In this document: in pieces, positions 50,304 to 59,130 of the stretch | Layout: every line of letters starts with the position of its first letter | How positions within the stretch are numbered: position 1 is the stretch's first letter | Assembly: GCA_016871805.1 (NCBI GenBank) | Contig: VHCG01000022.1 | Coordinates: 1-59,768 of the forward strand | Direction of reading: 5' to 3' | DNA length: 59,768 nt | DNA from: Verrucomicrobiota bacterium | GTDB taxonomy: Bacteria; Verrucomicrobiota; Verrucomicrobiia; Limisphaerales; UBA9464 | Program-made: the position numbers and the translations under genes | The notes under the pieces: generated by a model | Databases searched by the model: none | Seen by the model: only the letters and a program-made list of their open reading frames with translations | Told to the model about the DNA's origin: nothing

Positions 50304-52859
50304 TCAAGGACCCACGAACACCCCCTGGCTGTTGTTCCAGAAGGAGCCGGAACCGCTGTCCTGCAGACGGATCGCCCGGACCTGGTAGACCGCCGACTCC
50401 GGCGCGTCGTCGTCGGTGAAGGTCGTCCCATCGATCGATCGTCCCGTCTCAAGGGGTGTCGAGAACCCATCGAGCCCTCTGGTGCTCCGAAGGACCACGT
50501 AACGGCAGCCCACATCCGGTGAGGGGGTCCAGGACAGGGTCACACGACGCCCCGACCGCTCCAGTCTGGGTTCCGACGGCGGACTGACGCGGAGGAGCCG
50601 GAGGGTCGGATCCCCGAGGATGCTGTGGAAGGCAGGGACCTGAAGACCGGGGCGGGACCAGCACCGGACCATCAGGTCGGCCAACGGAGCGCCGGCCCCC
50701 AGCGGGGTGAAGTCCCAGGAAACGCCACCGAACGTGGCAAGCCCATGGTTCGGACCGGCCAGCGACGCCCGCAGCCAGTTGTCCCTCGAGATCAGCCGAC
50801 CCCGGTCATCGACGCGGGCCCAGTCGGGTCCGTAGGAGAACCAGACCTGACGGAAGGTCACGGGAAGTTCCCGCGACGGGTCCACGAAGGCATCGCTGGT
50901 ATGGCTCCCGCCGAGCCCGTCGAAGATCCCCGCCTCGCCCGCACTGGCATACTGGAAGTGGACCCCGAGGTCGACCGGCACCCGATCCCGGAGGTTGTAG
51001 CCGTCGAACAACACCCCGGGCTCCACGCCGAAGGCGGCCCCGGCAAGCGTCTGGGCCGACAGGACAGCAAGGTTGGCGGCCGGGTTCTCCGCCAGACACG
51101 AGACGCGTCCCCAGGTCGGGATCTGGTGCATCCGATATCGTGTCGCCTTGGCCAGATACCGCCCGAGGAGCTCGGCTTCGCTGCGGCGTCCCAATGCCGG
51201 CAGGCCCCAGAAGTCCACCCGCCCCACGGCGAAGTCGGGCGGACCCGGCAGGTAGCTCTGATCGAGGACGCCATCCCCCGGCTGGTTGCGGCTCCCGGGC
51301 TGCGTCTCCAGATCGGTCCAGACCGGAACCGTCCGGTTGGTGTAGCCATAGAAGGCGTCCGCCACCCAGCGACCCCGGTGGTCGGGATGGCCGTCCCAGC
51401 CCCCTGCGCCGCTGTGGACCAGCGTCACATGCCCCAGGATGAAGACCACGTTCGTGGTGCCCGGCTCGTGGTGGTCCGTGATCCAGCGGACGACCTTCGA
51501 TCGGTTGGCGACGTTGGCCTCGATCGATCCATCCCGATGCCTCGGGGCCTCGAGCCATTCGCGGACCTGCCAGCCATCGCCAACGAGATTCGTCCGGAGC
51601 TGGGCCAGCTCGGAGCGGAGCGACGGCGCGAGGGTGCGGTCGACGAGCAGCAGGACCACGCCGCGTTGATGCATCTCCGGCATCTCGATGCCGGCCACCC
51701 AATGGCGGTAGGACTCGCCACGGATGCCCGCTCCGAGCCGGACCAGGTACTCATACCGCACCCCTTTCTCCACCGTGCCGTCGATCCATCGCTCCTCGGT
51801 CGAATCGTCGACGACGGGCATCCCCCAGTTCGTGCTGCCGAAGGCACGCCGATGGATCCTCAGGGGCCATGGATCGGGATATCCGGGTGCCCCGATCCCG
51901 CTGCGTCGAGGCGATCCCTCATAGAGCCGGGCGAATTCAAGGGCCGGGCGCCCTTCCCGCTCCACCGCCCGCACCGTGAGCTGCTGGAGGCGGAAGGTCT
52001 CGGTGAACCCGATCGGGTAGTTGAAGGTCTCGACACTGTCGATCGTTCCCTCCAGCGCCAGCGATCCCGCGGCGTTCATCCCCAGCTGGAAGCCCCGCGC
52101 CATACCGGTGGCCAAGGGCAGGTATCGGGGATCGATCCCGGGACCGTGGTCGAAGACGGTCCGGGCGCTGTTGGTCCAGACATTCAGCGCGTTCTGGTGG
52201 TAGACCCGCGTCAGCGTCGGCCCATAGGACAGGGCCAGCTCATGCCAGCCGGGCGTCCCGGACCACGACGCGGCCGGCAGCCGGCTTTCCATCAGGAACA
52301 CGGGGAAATACTCCGCGGCGCCCTGGCTGAACTTCACCGACAGACCTCCCTGGACCGTGGCGTGCAGGTACCACGACCACCATCCGGCCGGCTTGTCCAT
52401 GTAGCCTCCGACCTCCAGCAGCGGAGCACTCCACTCCTGGCCCCGGGGCAGCGACCAATCCGGCTTGAACCAGAGGCGGATCGAGCCGCGGTCGAGTCGG
52501 AGCTGCGGGGAACCCTCCGGGCCGGACGTCGGATACCGCAGCGGCTTTCCGGGGGACGACACCAGTCGGATTCCCTCTCGGACGATTCCGGGAACCTGGG
52601 TTTCCGTGCCCGGGAGACCGACCGGTTCCAGCCCGGCGGCGGTCGACCGCCATGCCGATGGGGTTCCATCCCACCACCAGGCGGCGAGGCGTTTCGGGAA
52701 CCAGCTGCGGGCGTCCTTGGGATCGGTGCGATGCGCGACTTCCTCGGCATCCGAGAGTCCATCGCCATCGGAATCCACCCAGCCACCGGGAGCGGCAACC
52801 CCGCGGGTCACCGCGATCTGAAGGCCGAGGAACAGGGCCAGCGGGAGGATTCTCGACAT
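50304..52859 (-). CDS. Large secreted protein with LamG and C25-peptidase-like regions
   Basis: 851 residues with a signal peptide (LPLALFLGLQIAVTRGVAA). Next comes a calcium-loop motif (DSDGDGLSDAEEVAHRTDP, about 29-47), then a LamG-type lectin domain (about 110-290, SIRLWFKPDWSL and LALEGTIDSVETF). A Fn3-like segment leads to an alpha/beta region (about 405-700) that resembles the gingipain (peptidase C25) fold: VVLLLVDRTLAPSLRSEL, FILGHVTLVHSGAGG, DFAVGRVDF and GDPTLRLL. Clear C25 catalytic His/Cys motifs cannot be assigned; candidates are the GGSH and VSCLAEN segments. The end is another Fn3 domain (RRVTLSWTPSPDVGCRYVVLR). The role is unknown. Confidence 0.65.
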   Translation of the reverse strand: MSRILPLALFLGLQIAVTRGVAAPGGWVDSDGDGLSDAEEVAHRTDPKDARSWFPKRLAAWWWDGTPSAWRSTAAGLEPVGLPGTETQVPGIVREGIRLVSSPGKPLRYPTSGPEGSPQLRLDRGSIRLWFKPDWSLPRGQEWSAPLLEVGGYMDKPAGWWSWYLHATVQGGLSVKFSQGAAEYFPVFLMESRLPAASWSGTPGWHELALSYGPTLTRVYHQNALNVWTNSARTVFDHGPGIDPRYLPLATGMARGFQLGMNAAGSLALEGTIDSVETFNYPIGFTETFRLQQLTVRAVEREGRPALEFARLYEGSPRRSGIGAPGYPDPWPLRIHRRAFGSTNWGMPVVDDSTEERWIDGTVEKGVRYEYLVRLGAGIRGESYRHWVAGIEMPEMHQRGVVLLLVDRTLAPSLRSELAQLRTNLVGDGWQVREWLEAPRHRDGSIEANVANRSKVVRWITDHHEPGTTNVVFILGHVTLVHSGAGGWDGHPDHRGRWVADAFYGYTNRTVPVWTDLETQPGSRNQPGDGVLDQSYLPGPPDFAVGRVDFWGLPALGRRSEAELLGRYLAKATRYRMHQIPTWGRVSCLAENPAANLAVLSAQTLAGAAFGVEPGVLFDGYNLRDRVPVDLGVHFQYASAGEAGIFDGLGGSHTSDAFVDPSRELPVTFRQVWFSYGPDWARVDDRGRLISRDNWLRASLAGPNHGLATFGGVSWDFTPLGAGAPLADLMVRCWSRPGLQVPAFHSILGDPTLRLLRVSPPSEPRLERSGRRVTLSWTPSPDVGCRYVVLRSTRGLDGFSTPLETGRSIDGTTFTDDDAPESAVYQVRAIRLQDSGSGSFWNNSQGVFVGP

Positions 52860-52973
52860 GGACTCTCGGCTCCTTGCGCTTGCGTCCTGCGCCCCGTCCC
52901 CGTGTGTCGCGTGTGTTCCTCGAACGCAGGTCTGTGTTCCCGGTGTCCTGGGTGGCGGCTCCGTGGCTCCGGG

Positions 52974-55364
52974 CTACCGGCTCAGCTGACGGGCGGCAGC
53001 GGTCCGCAGACGCTCATCGGCCGCCGCGGCCAAGGATCCGACCAGGTCGGCGGCCGGCTGCCCAAACGCCTCGCCCAGCCACATCGCCTCGAGCGGGGCC
53101 CGGGGATCCTTCTGCTGGGCCAGCCAGGTCCGCACCGCCGGAAGGACGTCCGATGCGGCGCGCTGTCGCAGGACGACCCGGGCCTGCTCCTGATCCCAGC
53201 CATTTCGCGAGAGGGTCAGGGTGAGCAGTTCCGGCGTGGACAGCCGGGTGAGGTCACGGACCGTGGCCTTCGGCGGACCCGGCCTGTCCCCGGTGTAGGC
53301 GACGCGCCAGATGCGTCCGTGCTCGTGATCCCGACGCGGATCGCGGAAATCGACCTCGCCGTGCTGGATGATCGGGTTCGACCAGTCGGCGATATACAGG
53401 GCGCCATCCGGACCGAAGCGCAGGTCGATCGGACGGAAGGTCACGTTGGTCGATCGGAGGAGGTCCGGGAGCTCGCGGGTCTGGAAGGTGGAGCCGTTGT
53501 CGTTGATGGCGAACCGGACCACGCGATGGGCCCGGAAGTCGCAGGTGAGGGCATTGCCCTGCCAGTCGGCCGGGAACATGGGGCTGTGGACAATCTCGAG
53601 GCTGGCGAACTTGGGATAGCTGCCCGGGCTGATGCTGTCGCCCTCACGCCGCATGTCGGAATAGGTGAAGTAGGTCGCCCCTTCCATCGCATGGTAGATC
53701 CCCTTCCCGCCGGCACCGTCGGTGAAGAACGAATTCCCGTACTGGTCCCAGTGGTGTCCCCACGGATTGCAGCCGCCCTTGGTGAGGATCTCGAGGCGGG
53801 AGGTGTCGGGATTGAACCTCCAGATGCCCGCGCTGTTGAGGCGTCGGACCCCCTGGGGAGTCTCGATGTGGCTGTGGGTGTAGATGGACTGGTTCAGGTA
53901 CAGGTGTCCGTCATAACCCCAGCGAAGAGTGTGCAGGTTGTGATGGGTGTCTTCGGTACCGAAGCTCGACATTACGATCGTCCGCTGGTCGCCCCGACCA
54001 TCACCGTCGGTGTCGGCAATGTGCAGCAGCTGGTGGCTGGCGGCGACATAGCAGCCGCCCCGTCCGTCAGGCACCACGCCCGTGGGGATCACGAGCCCGT
54101 CGGCGAACACCGTGTGCCGATCCGCCTTGCCGTCGCCATCGGTGTCCTCGAGCACGATCACCGCATCCTCGGCGTCCTGACCGGGCTTGATCTGCGGATA
54201 CAGGCGCGAGCTGGCCACCCAGAGACGGCCCTTCGGGTCCCAGTTCATCTGGATGGGCTTGTAGAGCATGGGGTTCTCGGCGAAGAGGCTGACCGTGAAA
54301 CCCGGTGAGATCTCGAACGTGGGCTCCGGCTGGACCCTGAACTTCGGGTCCCGGTGGGCGCGCTCCGCGGCCTCCTTCTGCAGACGGGTCACCTCGGCGA
54401 CGACCGTCGGATCCTGGTGGTCGACATCCCGGAGCTTCGCGATGCGTCCCTCCCACTCCTCGATGAGGGGGTCGAACTTGGGGATCTCCACCGCGTTCTG
54501 CCCCTGCTCATACTTCCGGAATCCGAACAGATAGGTCCAGTTGGCAGGACGCCACCGGTGGAAGAAGAGCTCGTTCTTCTTCCGGACCGCAGCGTTGAGC
54601 ACGAGATAGGCCGAGCTGCTGCCCTCGACGGAACCGCCGGAGCGGTTGACGATCGCGTCGGCCAGGGCCCGGTAGCCGGCTTCGTTGAGATGCACCAGGT
54701 CCGCCTCCCTCGGAAGGGCTGCGGTGGACTCGAGGCCGATGAACTGGGAGCCAGTTTCCGACGCGAGGGACCTGAGCGCCTCCCGGACCACGGGAATCTG
54801 GGAGGTGAGGACCTCGACGGGCCTGCGGTCCTGGGGCGGCAGACCCGCAGGAATGGCCCCCGCGTCGAGGGGCCCCACCACGATGAACCGGACCTCGGCA
54901 CCAGCGAGCTCGCGCACGGCCCCCATGAGCCGTTGCATCTGCGCCAGGAACTCGGCCAGCTGCGCCGCCGAAGCGGCACCCGGCGGGAGGGATGCCAGCT
55001 CCAGGGCTTCGGTCATCCCGTAGGCGAGGACAGCCACGGTGGGCTTGAAGTCGCCGATCTGCTCCTTGACCCGCTTGAGCCAGTCGGACGGCGACTTGTT
55101 CCAGTCGAAGCTGGCTCGGGAGCGTCCCATGGGGGTGTCCGCGGCCCAGCCCAGGTTGCGGAAGGTGATGCCGCGGTCGCGATACCCGGCGGTGAGATGG
55201 GTCTCGAGATGTCCGAAGTCGACCTCCCGCTCGAAGAAGGTGTCGCCCAGGAAAAGCACCCGGTCGCCCTCACGGAGACCGCCTTCGGCGGCCGACATGC
55301 GGATGGGGATCAGGGAGAGGAGGGCCGCGAGGACCATCCACGGGAGACATCGAATTCGGTTCAT
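52974..55364 (-). CDS. PVC-type GDSL/membrane-bound dehydrogenase-like protein, short form
   Basis: 796 residues from MNRIRCLPWMVLAALL, with a signal peptide. The N-terminal SGNH-like domain (about 28-270) has FLGDTFFERE (Thr where the nucleophile Ser of GDSL is expected), VAVLAYGMTEALEL and DLVHLNEAGYRALADAI. The middle (about 365-690) is the beta-propeller domain usual in Planctomycetes and Verrucomicrobiota (TIGR02604-like): PIQMNWDPKGRLWVASS, VIVLEDTDGDGKADRHTVFADGL, GGCNPWGHHWDQYGNSFFTDG and LRFGPDGALYIADWSNPI. About 100 residues of HEAT-like helices follow, then a TAG. Family members normally go on with more HEAT repeats and a CxxCH cytochrome domain, which are absent here. Confidence 0.82.
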   Translation of the reverse strand: MNRIRCLPWMVLAALLSLIPIRMSAAEGGLREGDRVLFLGDTFFEREVDFGHLETHLTAGYRDRGITFRNLGWAADTPMGRSRASFDWNKSPSDWLKRVKEQIGDFKPTVAVLAYGMTEALELASLPPGAASAAQLAEFLAQMQRLMGAVRELAGAEVRFIVVGPLDAGAIPAGLPPQDRRPVEVLTSQIPVVREALRSLASETGSQFIGLESTAALPREADLVHLNEAGYRALADAIVNRSGGSVEGSSSAYLVLNAAVRKKNELFFHRWRPANWTYLFGFRKYEQGQNAVEIPKFDPLIEEWEGRIAKLRDVDHQDPTVVAEVTRLQKEAAERAHRDPKFRVQPEPTFEISPGFTVSLFAENPMLYKPIQMNWDPKGRLWVASSRLYPQIKPGQDAEDAVIVLEDTDGDGKADRHTVFADGLVIPTGVVPDGRGGCYVAASHQLLHIADTDGDGRGDQRTIVMSSFGTEDTHHNLHTLRWGYDGHLYLNQSIYTHSHIETPQGVRRLNSAGIWRFNPDTSRLEILTKGGCNPWGHHWDQYGNSFFTDGAGGKGIYHAMEGATYFTYSDMRREGDSISPGSYPKFASLEIVHSPMFPADWQGNALTCDFRAHRVVRFAINDNGSTFQTRELPDLLRSTNVTFRPIDLRFGPDGALYIADWSNPIIQHGEVDFRDPRRDHEHGRIWRVAYTGDRPGPPKATVRDLTRLSTPELLTLTLSRNGWDQEQARVVLRQRAASDVLPAVRTWLAQQKDPRAPLEAMWLGEAFGQPAADLVGSLAAAADERLRTAAARQLSR

Positions 55365-55572
55365 GGACTCAGGGGTTCCTGCGGCGAGTCCGCAACGGGG
55401 CTCCGGGCCTCGCATCGGTTCGCCGGCGGGATGATCCCTGATTACACGGGCAACGTCCGCCGGGTGGCAAGCCCGGGACCCGGAAAACCGGGAAATGACG
55501 GTCCCTTCCCTCGAAGTGTCGGACCCTCCATCACGGCACGCCCAAGCACGCTCACCTCGAAGGGTTCGCTGC

Positions 55573-56967
55573 TCAGTGGGTGTAGCCCTCCTCACCATGC
55601 TCGGTCTGATCAAGCCCCTGGTCTTCCACCTCATCCGACACCCGGCAGCCCAGGGTCTTGTCGACGATGAGGTACAGGACGACGGTCGCCGCGACCGAGA
55701 GGAGGATGATCAGGCCGCCCGCCTTGATTTGCTCAAGCCACAGGCTCTGGCGGTTGATCCGCTCGGCGAGGAGGTTCGGGTTCATGTCCGCGCGCGCGAG
55801 AAAACCGGCCATGACGGTGCCTGCGGTGCCTCCGACCGCGTGGACCCCGAAGGTGTCTAGCGAGTCATCGTATCCGAGGGCGTTCTTGAGCTTGGCGCAG
55901 GCGAGGAAGGTGGAGACACCGGCGAGGAGCCCGATGACCACGGCACCAGACGGGGTCACGAAGCCTGACGCGGGTGTGATGGTGGCGAGGCCCGCGACGG
56001 CACCGGAGCAGAGACCCAGAACAGACGGCTTGCCGCGGAGCACCAGCTCGAGAAGACCCCAGACACAGATTCCGACCCCGGCGCTCAACGTGGTGGCCAC
56101 GAAGGCGTTCGAGGCGATCCGGTCCGCCGCGACGGCTGAGCCTGCGTTGAATCCGTACCAGCCGAACCACAGCATCCCCGTCCCCACCAGACACAGCACC
56201 ATGCTGTGCGGCGGAATTGGCTCCCGGCCGAAGCCTCGTCGTGGGCCGAGCAGAATGCAGAGGATCAGAGCGCTCCATCCCGAGGTGATGTGAACTACGA
56301 TGCCCCCGGCGAAATCGATCGCCTTTATGGCGGCATTGTCGTTCCAGAGCCCGTTCATCCAACCATCCGCACCCCAAAGCATATGGGCGGTCGGAAAGTA
56401 GACGACGAACATCCACGCGGTGCAGAACACCATCAGCGCCTTGAAGCGCATGCGCTCGGCGATCGCCCCGACGATCAGGGCGGGCGTGATGATGGCGAAC
56501 ATCATCTGGTACATCGCATAGATGTTGTGGGACACCCACGGCCCATAGTCGGGATTGGGGACGTCGGTCACGCCCCTGAGGAAGCTCCAGTCGAGGCCTC
56601 CGAGAAACGGCGATCCCTTGGAGAACGACAGCGAGTAACCGCAGGACCACCATAGGACCGTGACGATTCCGGCCAATCCAAGACATTGGGCCAGGACGGA
56701 GAGCACATTTTTCCTGCGGACCAGTCCGCCGTAGAACAACGCGAGTCCAGGCAGGGTCATGAACAGGACCAGTGCGGTGCTGATCATCATCCAACCGTTG
56801 TGTCCCGGACCCGGGCTGCCGACCAGCGAGGTCGCGGGGGCGGTGTTGCGGAAGTAGTTCTCCAGGTCGGCGAGCCGCTGTTCCACCGTGGGATCCGCGG
56901 CGGATGCATGGACGACCAAGACGAAGAAGAGAGCCAGGAATAGCGTGATCCGGAAGAAATGCCTCAT
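55573..56967 (-). CDS. amt: Ammonium transporter
   Basis: 464 residues from MRHFFRITLFLALFFVLVV. Amt/MEP/Rh family, moving ammonium across the inner membrane. It has a signal-like first helix, then eleven membrane helices. Key sites are GLALFYGGLVRRKNVLSVL, the twin pore histidines in PTAHMLWG (about 193) and FGVHAVGGTAGT (about 372), and DFAGGIVVHITSGWSAL. The C-terminal tail ends DQTEHGEEGYTH. No glnK/glnB is next to it. Confidence 0.95.
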   Translation of the reverse strand: MRHFFRITLFLALFFVLVVHASAADPTVEQRLADLENYFRNTAPATSLVGSPGPGHNGWMMISTALVLFMTLPGLALFYGGLVRRKNVLSVLAQCLGLAGIVTVLWWSCGYSLSFSKGSPFLGGLDWSFLRGVTDVPNPDYGPWVSHNIYAMYQMMFAIITPALIVGAIAERMRFKALMVFCTAWMFVVYFPTAHMLWGADGWMNGLWNDNAAIKAIDFAGGIVVHITSGWSALILCILLGPRRGFGREPIPPHSMVLCLVGTGMLWFGWYGFNAGSAVAADRIASNAFVATTLSAGVGICVWGLLELVLRGKPSVLGLCSGAVAGLATITPASGFVTPSGAVVIGLLAGVSTFLACAKLKNALGYDDSLDTFGVHAVGGTAGTVMAGFLARADMNPNLLAERINRQSLWLEQIKAGGLIILLSVAATVVLYLIVDKTLGCRVSDEVEDQGLDQTEHGEEGYTH

Positions 56968-57038
56968 GGAGCTGGCGGAGAAAGCCAGCCTGTGAACGCC
57001 TTGGCAAGGCCTCAGACAATCCCTCCTGACTCTTTGAA

Positions 57039-57353
57039 AATGTCCCCGTGTGAACTCGAGAAGAATGTCCCCATGGGGCTGGCGCCGCAACGCGTCGCGA
57101 GCCCATGGAAGGACATCTACGAATGAGTGCGAAGGAGCGCCGCCGATTGGTGGTGCTGAGCGAGTGGCAGGCCGGGCGGCTGAAGTTGGTGGCAGCAGCC
57201 GAGGCCCTGGGGGTCAGTTACCGTCACGCCAGGCGGATTGGACGGCGCTACCGGCAACAGGGCGCCGGTGGTCTGGTGCATCGACTACGCGGCCGGCCCG
57301 GAGGACGAAGGCGACACGGGGAGCGGAGATTAGGGCCAGGGAGCGGAGATTAG
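57039..57353 (+). pseudogene. Truncated ISNCY-type transposase remnant
   Basis: The frame from 57105 (or ATG 57123, MSAKERRRL) encodes only the N-terminal helix-turn-helix of an ISNCY-family transposase: LSEWQAGRLKLVAAAEALGVSYRHARRIGRRYRQQGAGGLVHRLRGRPGGRR. After that the sequence stops resembling a transposase and runs into the 20-bp duplication at 57321. The catalytic DDE domain is missing. The words aatgtcccc at 57039 and 57064 could be part of the element's end. Confidence 0.7.
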
Positions 57354-57360
57354 GGCCAGG
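57321..57360 (+). repeat. Exact 20-bp tandem duplication
   Basis: Two identical copies of gagcggagattagggccagg lie at 57321-57340 and 57341-57360, exactly where the ISNCY remnant meets the left end of the transposase element. Confidence 0.9.
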
Positions 57361-58805
57361 TCATCTATTGTAGGTCAGGTGCGGGGCCAGGTCATCTATC
57401 ACTAGATTTAGGGAGGGCCTGGGCATGGCGTGAGGGGGTGCGGCCATGATGGAGTGGGGGGCATGCGAATACCGCGATTCAAGGCCGCGCCCGGCGAGGA
57501 GGCGGGCTGTTACCACTGCATCTCCCGTGTCGTGGAGAAGCGTCATGCCTTCGAGAAACGGGAACGGGAGAAGTTCCGCGCCCTCCTCCAGGAATACGCC
57601 GCCTTCTGCGGGGTGGAGGTCCTCACCTGGTGCATTCTCTCCAACCATTTCCACCTTCTCATCAGGGTGCCCAAGAAGCCCGCCACTCCGCCGCCCATCG
57701 AGGCCTTGATCGAGCGGCTGAACCACCTCAGCAGCAGTGCCTTGTCCGCAGCCGCTGCCCAACAGCTGGTCGAACGCTTCCGCGCTGCGGGTCAGGAAGG
57801 ACCGGTGGAGGAACTGCGAGAGCGGCTGTGGGCGCAGATGTACGATCTGAGCCAGTTCATGAAGCTGCTCAAGCAGCGCTTCAGCCAGTGGTTCAACCGC
57901 GTCCATGACCGTGAGGGAACCCTCTGGGAGGGACGGTTCCGCAGCACCTTGGTGGAGGCGAATAGCCCGGCCCTGGCCACCGTGGCGGCGTACATCGACC
58001 TGAACCCGATCCGGGCGGGCCTGGCGAAGGATCCCAAGGACTACCGCTGGTGTGGGTATGCCGAGGCGGTGGCGTCCAATGCCTCAGCCCAGAAGGGACT
58101 TGCCGACGCCTTGGGGGTTGGGGTCGACGCGGTGCTGCCGGAATACCGGAAATGGCTGTTCCGGCAGGGGGAGGAACGGGAGGGGACCGATGCGCAAGGC
58201 CGTCCTCTTCGGAAGGGCTTCAACCGGGAGCGAATGCTTAAGGTATTGGAGGAGGGGGGAGAACTGCCGCGGACGGAGTATCTGAGGCTGAGGATCCGCT
58301 ACATGGTGGATGGGGCGGTGCTGGGGAGCCGCGAGTATGTGGATTCGGTGTTCAATCGGCACCGGGACTGGTTCGGCGCGCGACGAACCTCAGGGGCACG
58401 CCCCGTACGAGGGGTGTCGGGCTTGGCCCTGAGTTGTCTGCGTGACCTGCGGGTCCGGGTGGCCAGGTGAACAGAACTCGGCCAAGGACTGGCCAACTCC
58501 AAATCAGAAGACTACGACTGCGATCGCCTCACCACGGGCGATCTGGGTGGGCTTGTGTGGAGCGGTGACGGCCGTGCCTCAAAACAGGGTTTGGAGCCGA
58601 TGCGGGGGCAGCGAAAAGGCGCCAGAGACGTCATTCCGAGGAACCGGATCCAAAAAGCAGCATCCCAGCGGGCTATGGTCCGCGGCATCGCAACAAACGA
58701 CCTGGCCCCAATTTCTCTTTTGTGGCCCCAATTTCTCTTTTGCGAAACAGATGACCTGACCCCGTTACCTCTGACCTGACCCCGTTACCTCTGACCTCGT
58801 TACCT
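57353..58805 (+). mobile_element. REP-associated (Y1) transposase element
   Basis: It spans a complete transposase gene and non-coding flanks. At the left, GGGGCCAGGTCATCTAT occurs at 57383-57399, with a shorter copy at 57353-57368. At the right, ACAGATGACCTGACCCC at 58747-58763 has the reverse complement GGGGTCAGGTCATCTGT, matching the left motif at 15 of 17 positions. The right flank is a direct repeat of 1-410. The limits are approximate. Confidence 0.75.
57463..58470 (+). CDS. REP-associated tyrosine transposase (Y1_Tnp family)
   Basis: 335 residues from MRIPRFKAAPGEEAGCYHCI. Single-strand HUH transposase of the IS200/REP-associated group. The HUH motif is in LSNHFHLLIRVP (His62, His64). 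The family signature EGTLWEGRFRSTLVE and YIDLNPIRAGLAKDP is present. It is longer than typical (150-230) because of extra helices at about 75-110 and a C-terminal region after 200. The gene is intact and may be active. It is the full version of the gene whose tail is at 1-40. Confidence 0.9.
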   Translation: MRIPRFKAAPGEEAGCYHCISRVVEKRHAFEKREREKFRALLQEYAAFCGVEVLTWCILSNHFHLLIRVPKKPATPPPIEALIERLNHLSSSALSAAAAQQLVERFRAAGQEGPVEELRERLWAQMYDLSQFMKLLKQRFSQWFNRVHDREGTLWEGRFRSTLVEANSPALATVAAYIDLNPIRAGLAKDPKDYRWCGYAEAVASNASAQKGLADALGVGVDAVLPEYRKWLFRQGEEREGTDAQGRPLRKGFNRERMLKVLEEGGELPRTEYLRLRIRYMVDGAVLGSREYVDSVFNRHRDWFGARRTSGARPVRGVSGLALSCLRDLRVRVAR

Positions 58806-59130
58806 CGCGCAGTGGTCCACGGATTGGAGAGGTGGCTTCGTGTGGCTCTAAGACGAGATCCACGGAAAGGCTGGACCGTTTGCGGATGCCGTTCTCAAGG
58901 GACTCCAGAGCAGCCTGGTGGGCGGTCCAAGGAAGAATGCCACGGAGGTGATCACCTGGGACCCGAGAGGCGAATTCGCCTCGGGAGGGATCCTGTCGTC
59001 CTCCAGTTCACAGGGGCGTACAGCCCCCGGAATTCGGGGAGCCAAGGCCCTCTGCGTCCTTGCAAGAAGTAGAAGGAAAAGCCGATGGGAAAGGCCCGGC
59101 AACCGTCGGGCGCCCTCAACCCTGCCCCAA
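58471..59130. other. Non-coding element tail and possible gene remnant
   Basis: 58471-58805 is the tail of the transposase element, with repeated aatttctct and ctgaccccgttacct words. 58806-59130 has no complete gene. From about 58854 to 59020 one frame reads DEIHGKAGPFADAVLKGLQ...RKNATEVITWDPRGEFASGG, which looks coding but has no start and follows a stop, so it may be a leftover of a gene cut by the insertion. Two perfect palindromes lie inside it: AGGTGATCACCT (58946-58957) and AGGCGAATTCGCCT (58968-58981). Confidence 0.45.

Noticed and set aside
50625-54308. Plus-strand open frame of 1227 codons across two minus-strand genes
   Set aside because: It spans two well-supported opposite genes and their gap, and has no domain; stop codons are rare in this frame because of GC content.
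57105-58470. Single large composite transposon made of the HTH gene and the Y1 transposase
   Set aside because: They belong to different families with different chemistry, and the HTH gene is truncated exactly at the junction, so nested insertions explain it better.
58812-59072. 86-codon plus-strand ORF after the transposase element
   Set aside because: Low-quality composition; another frame of the same stretch has better protein character, and there is no start context.
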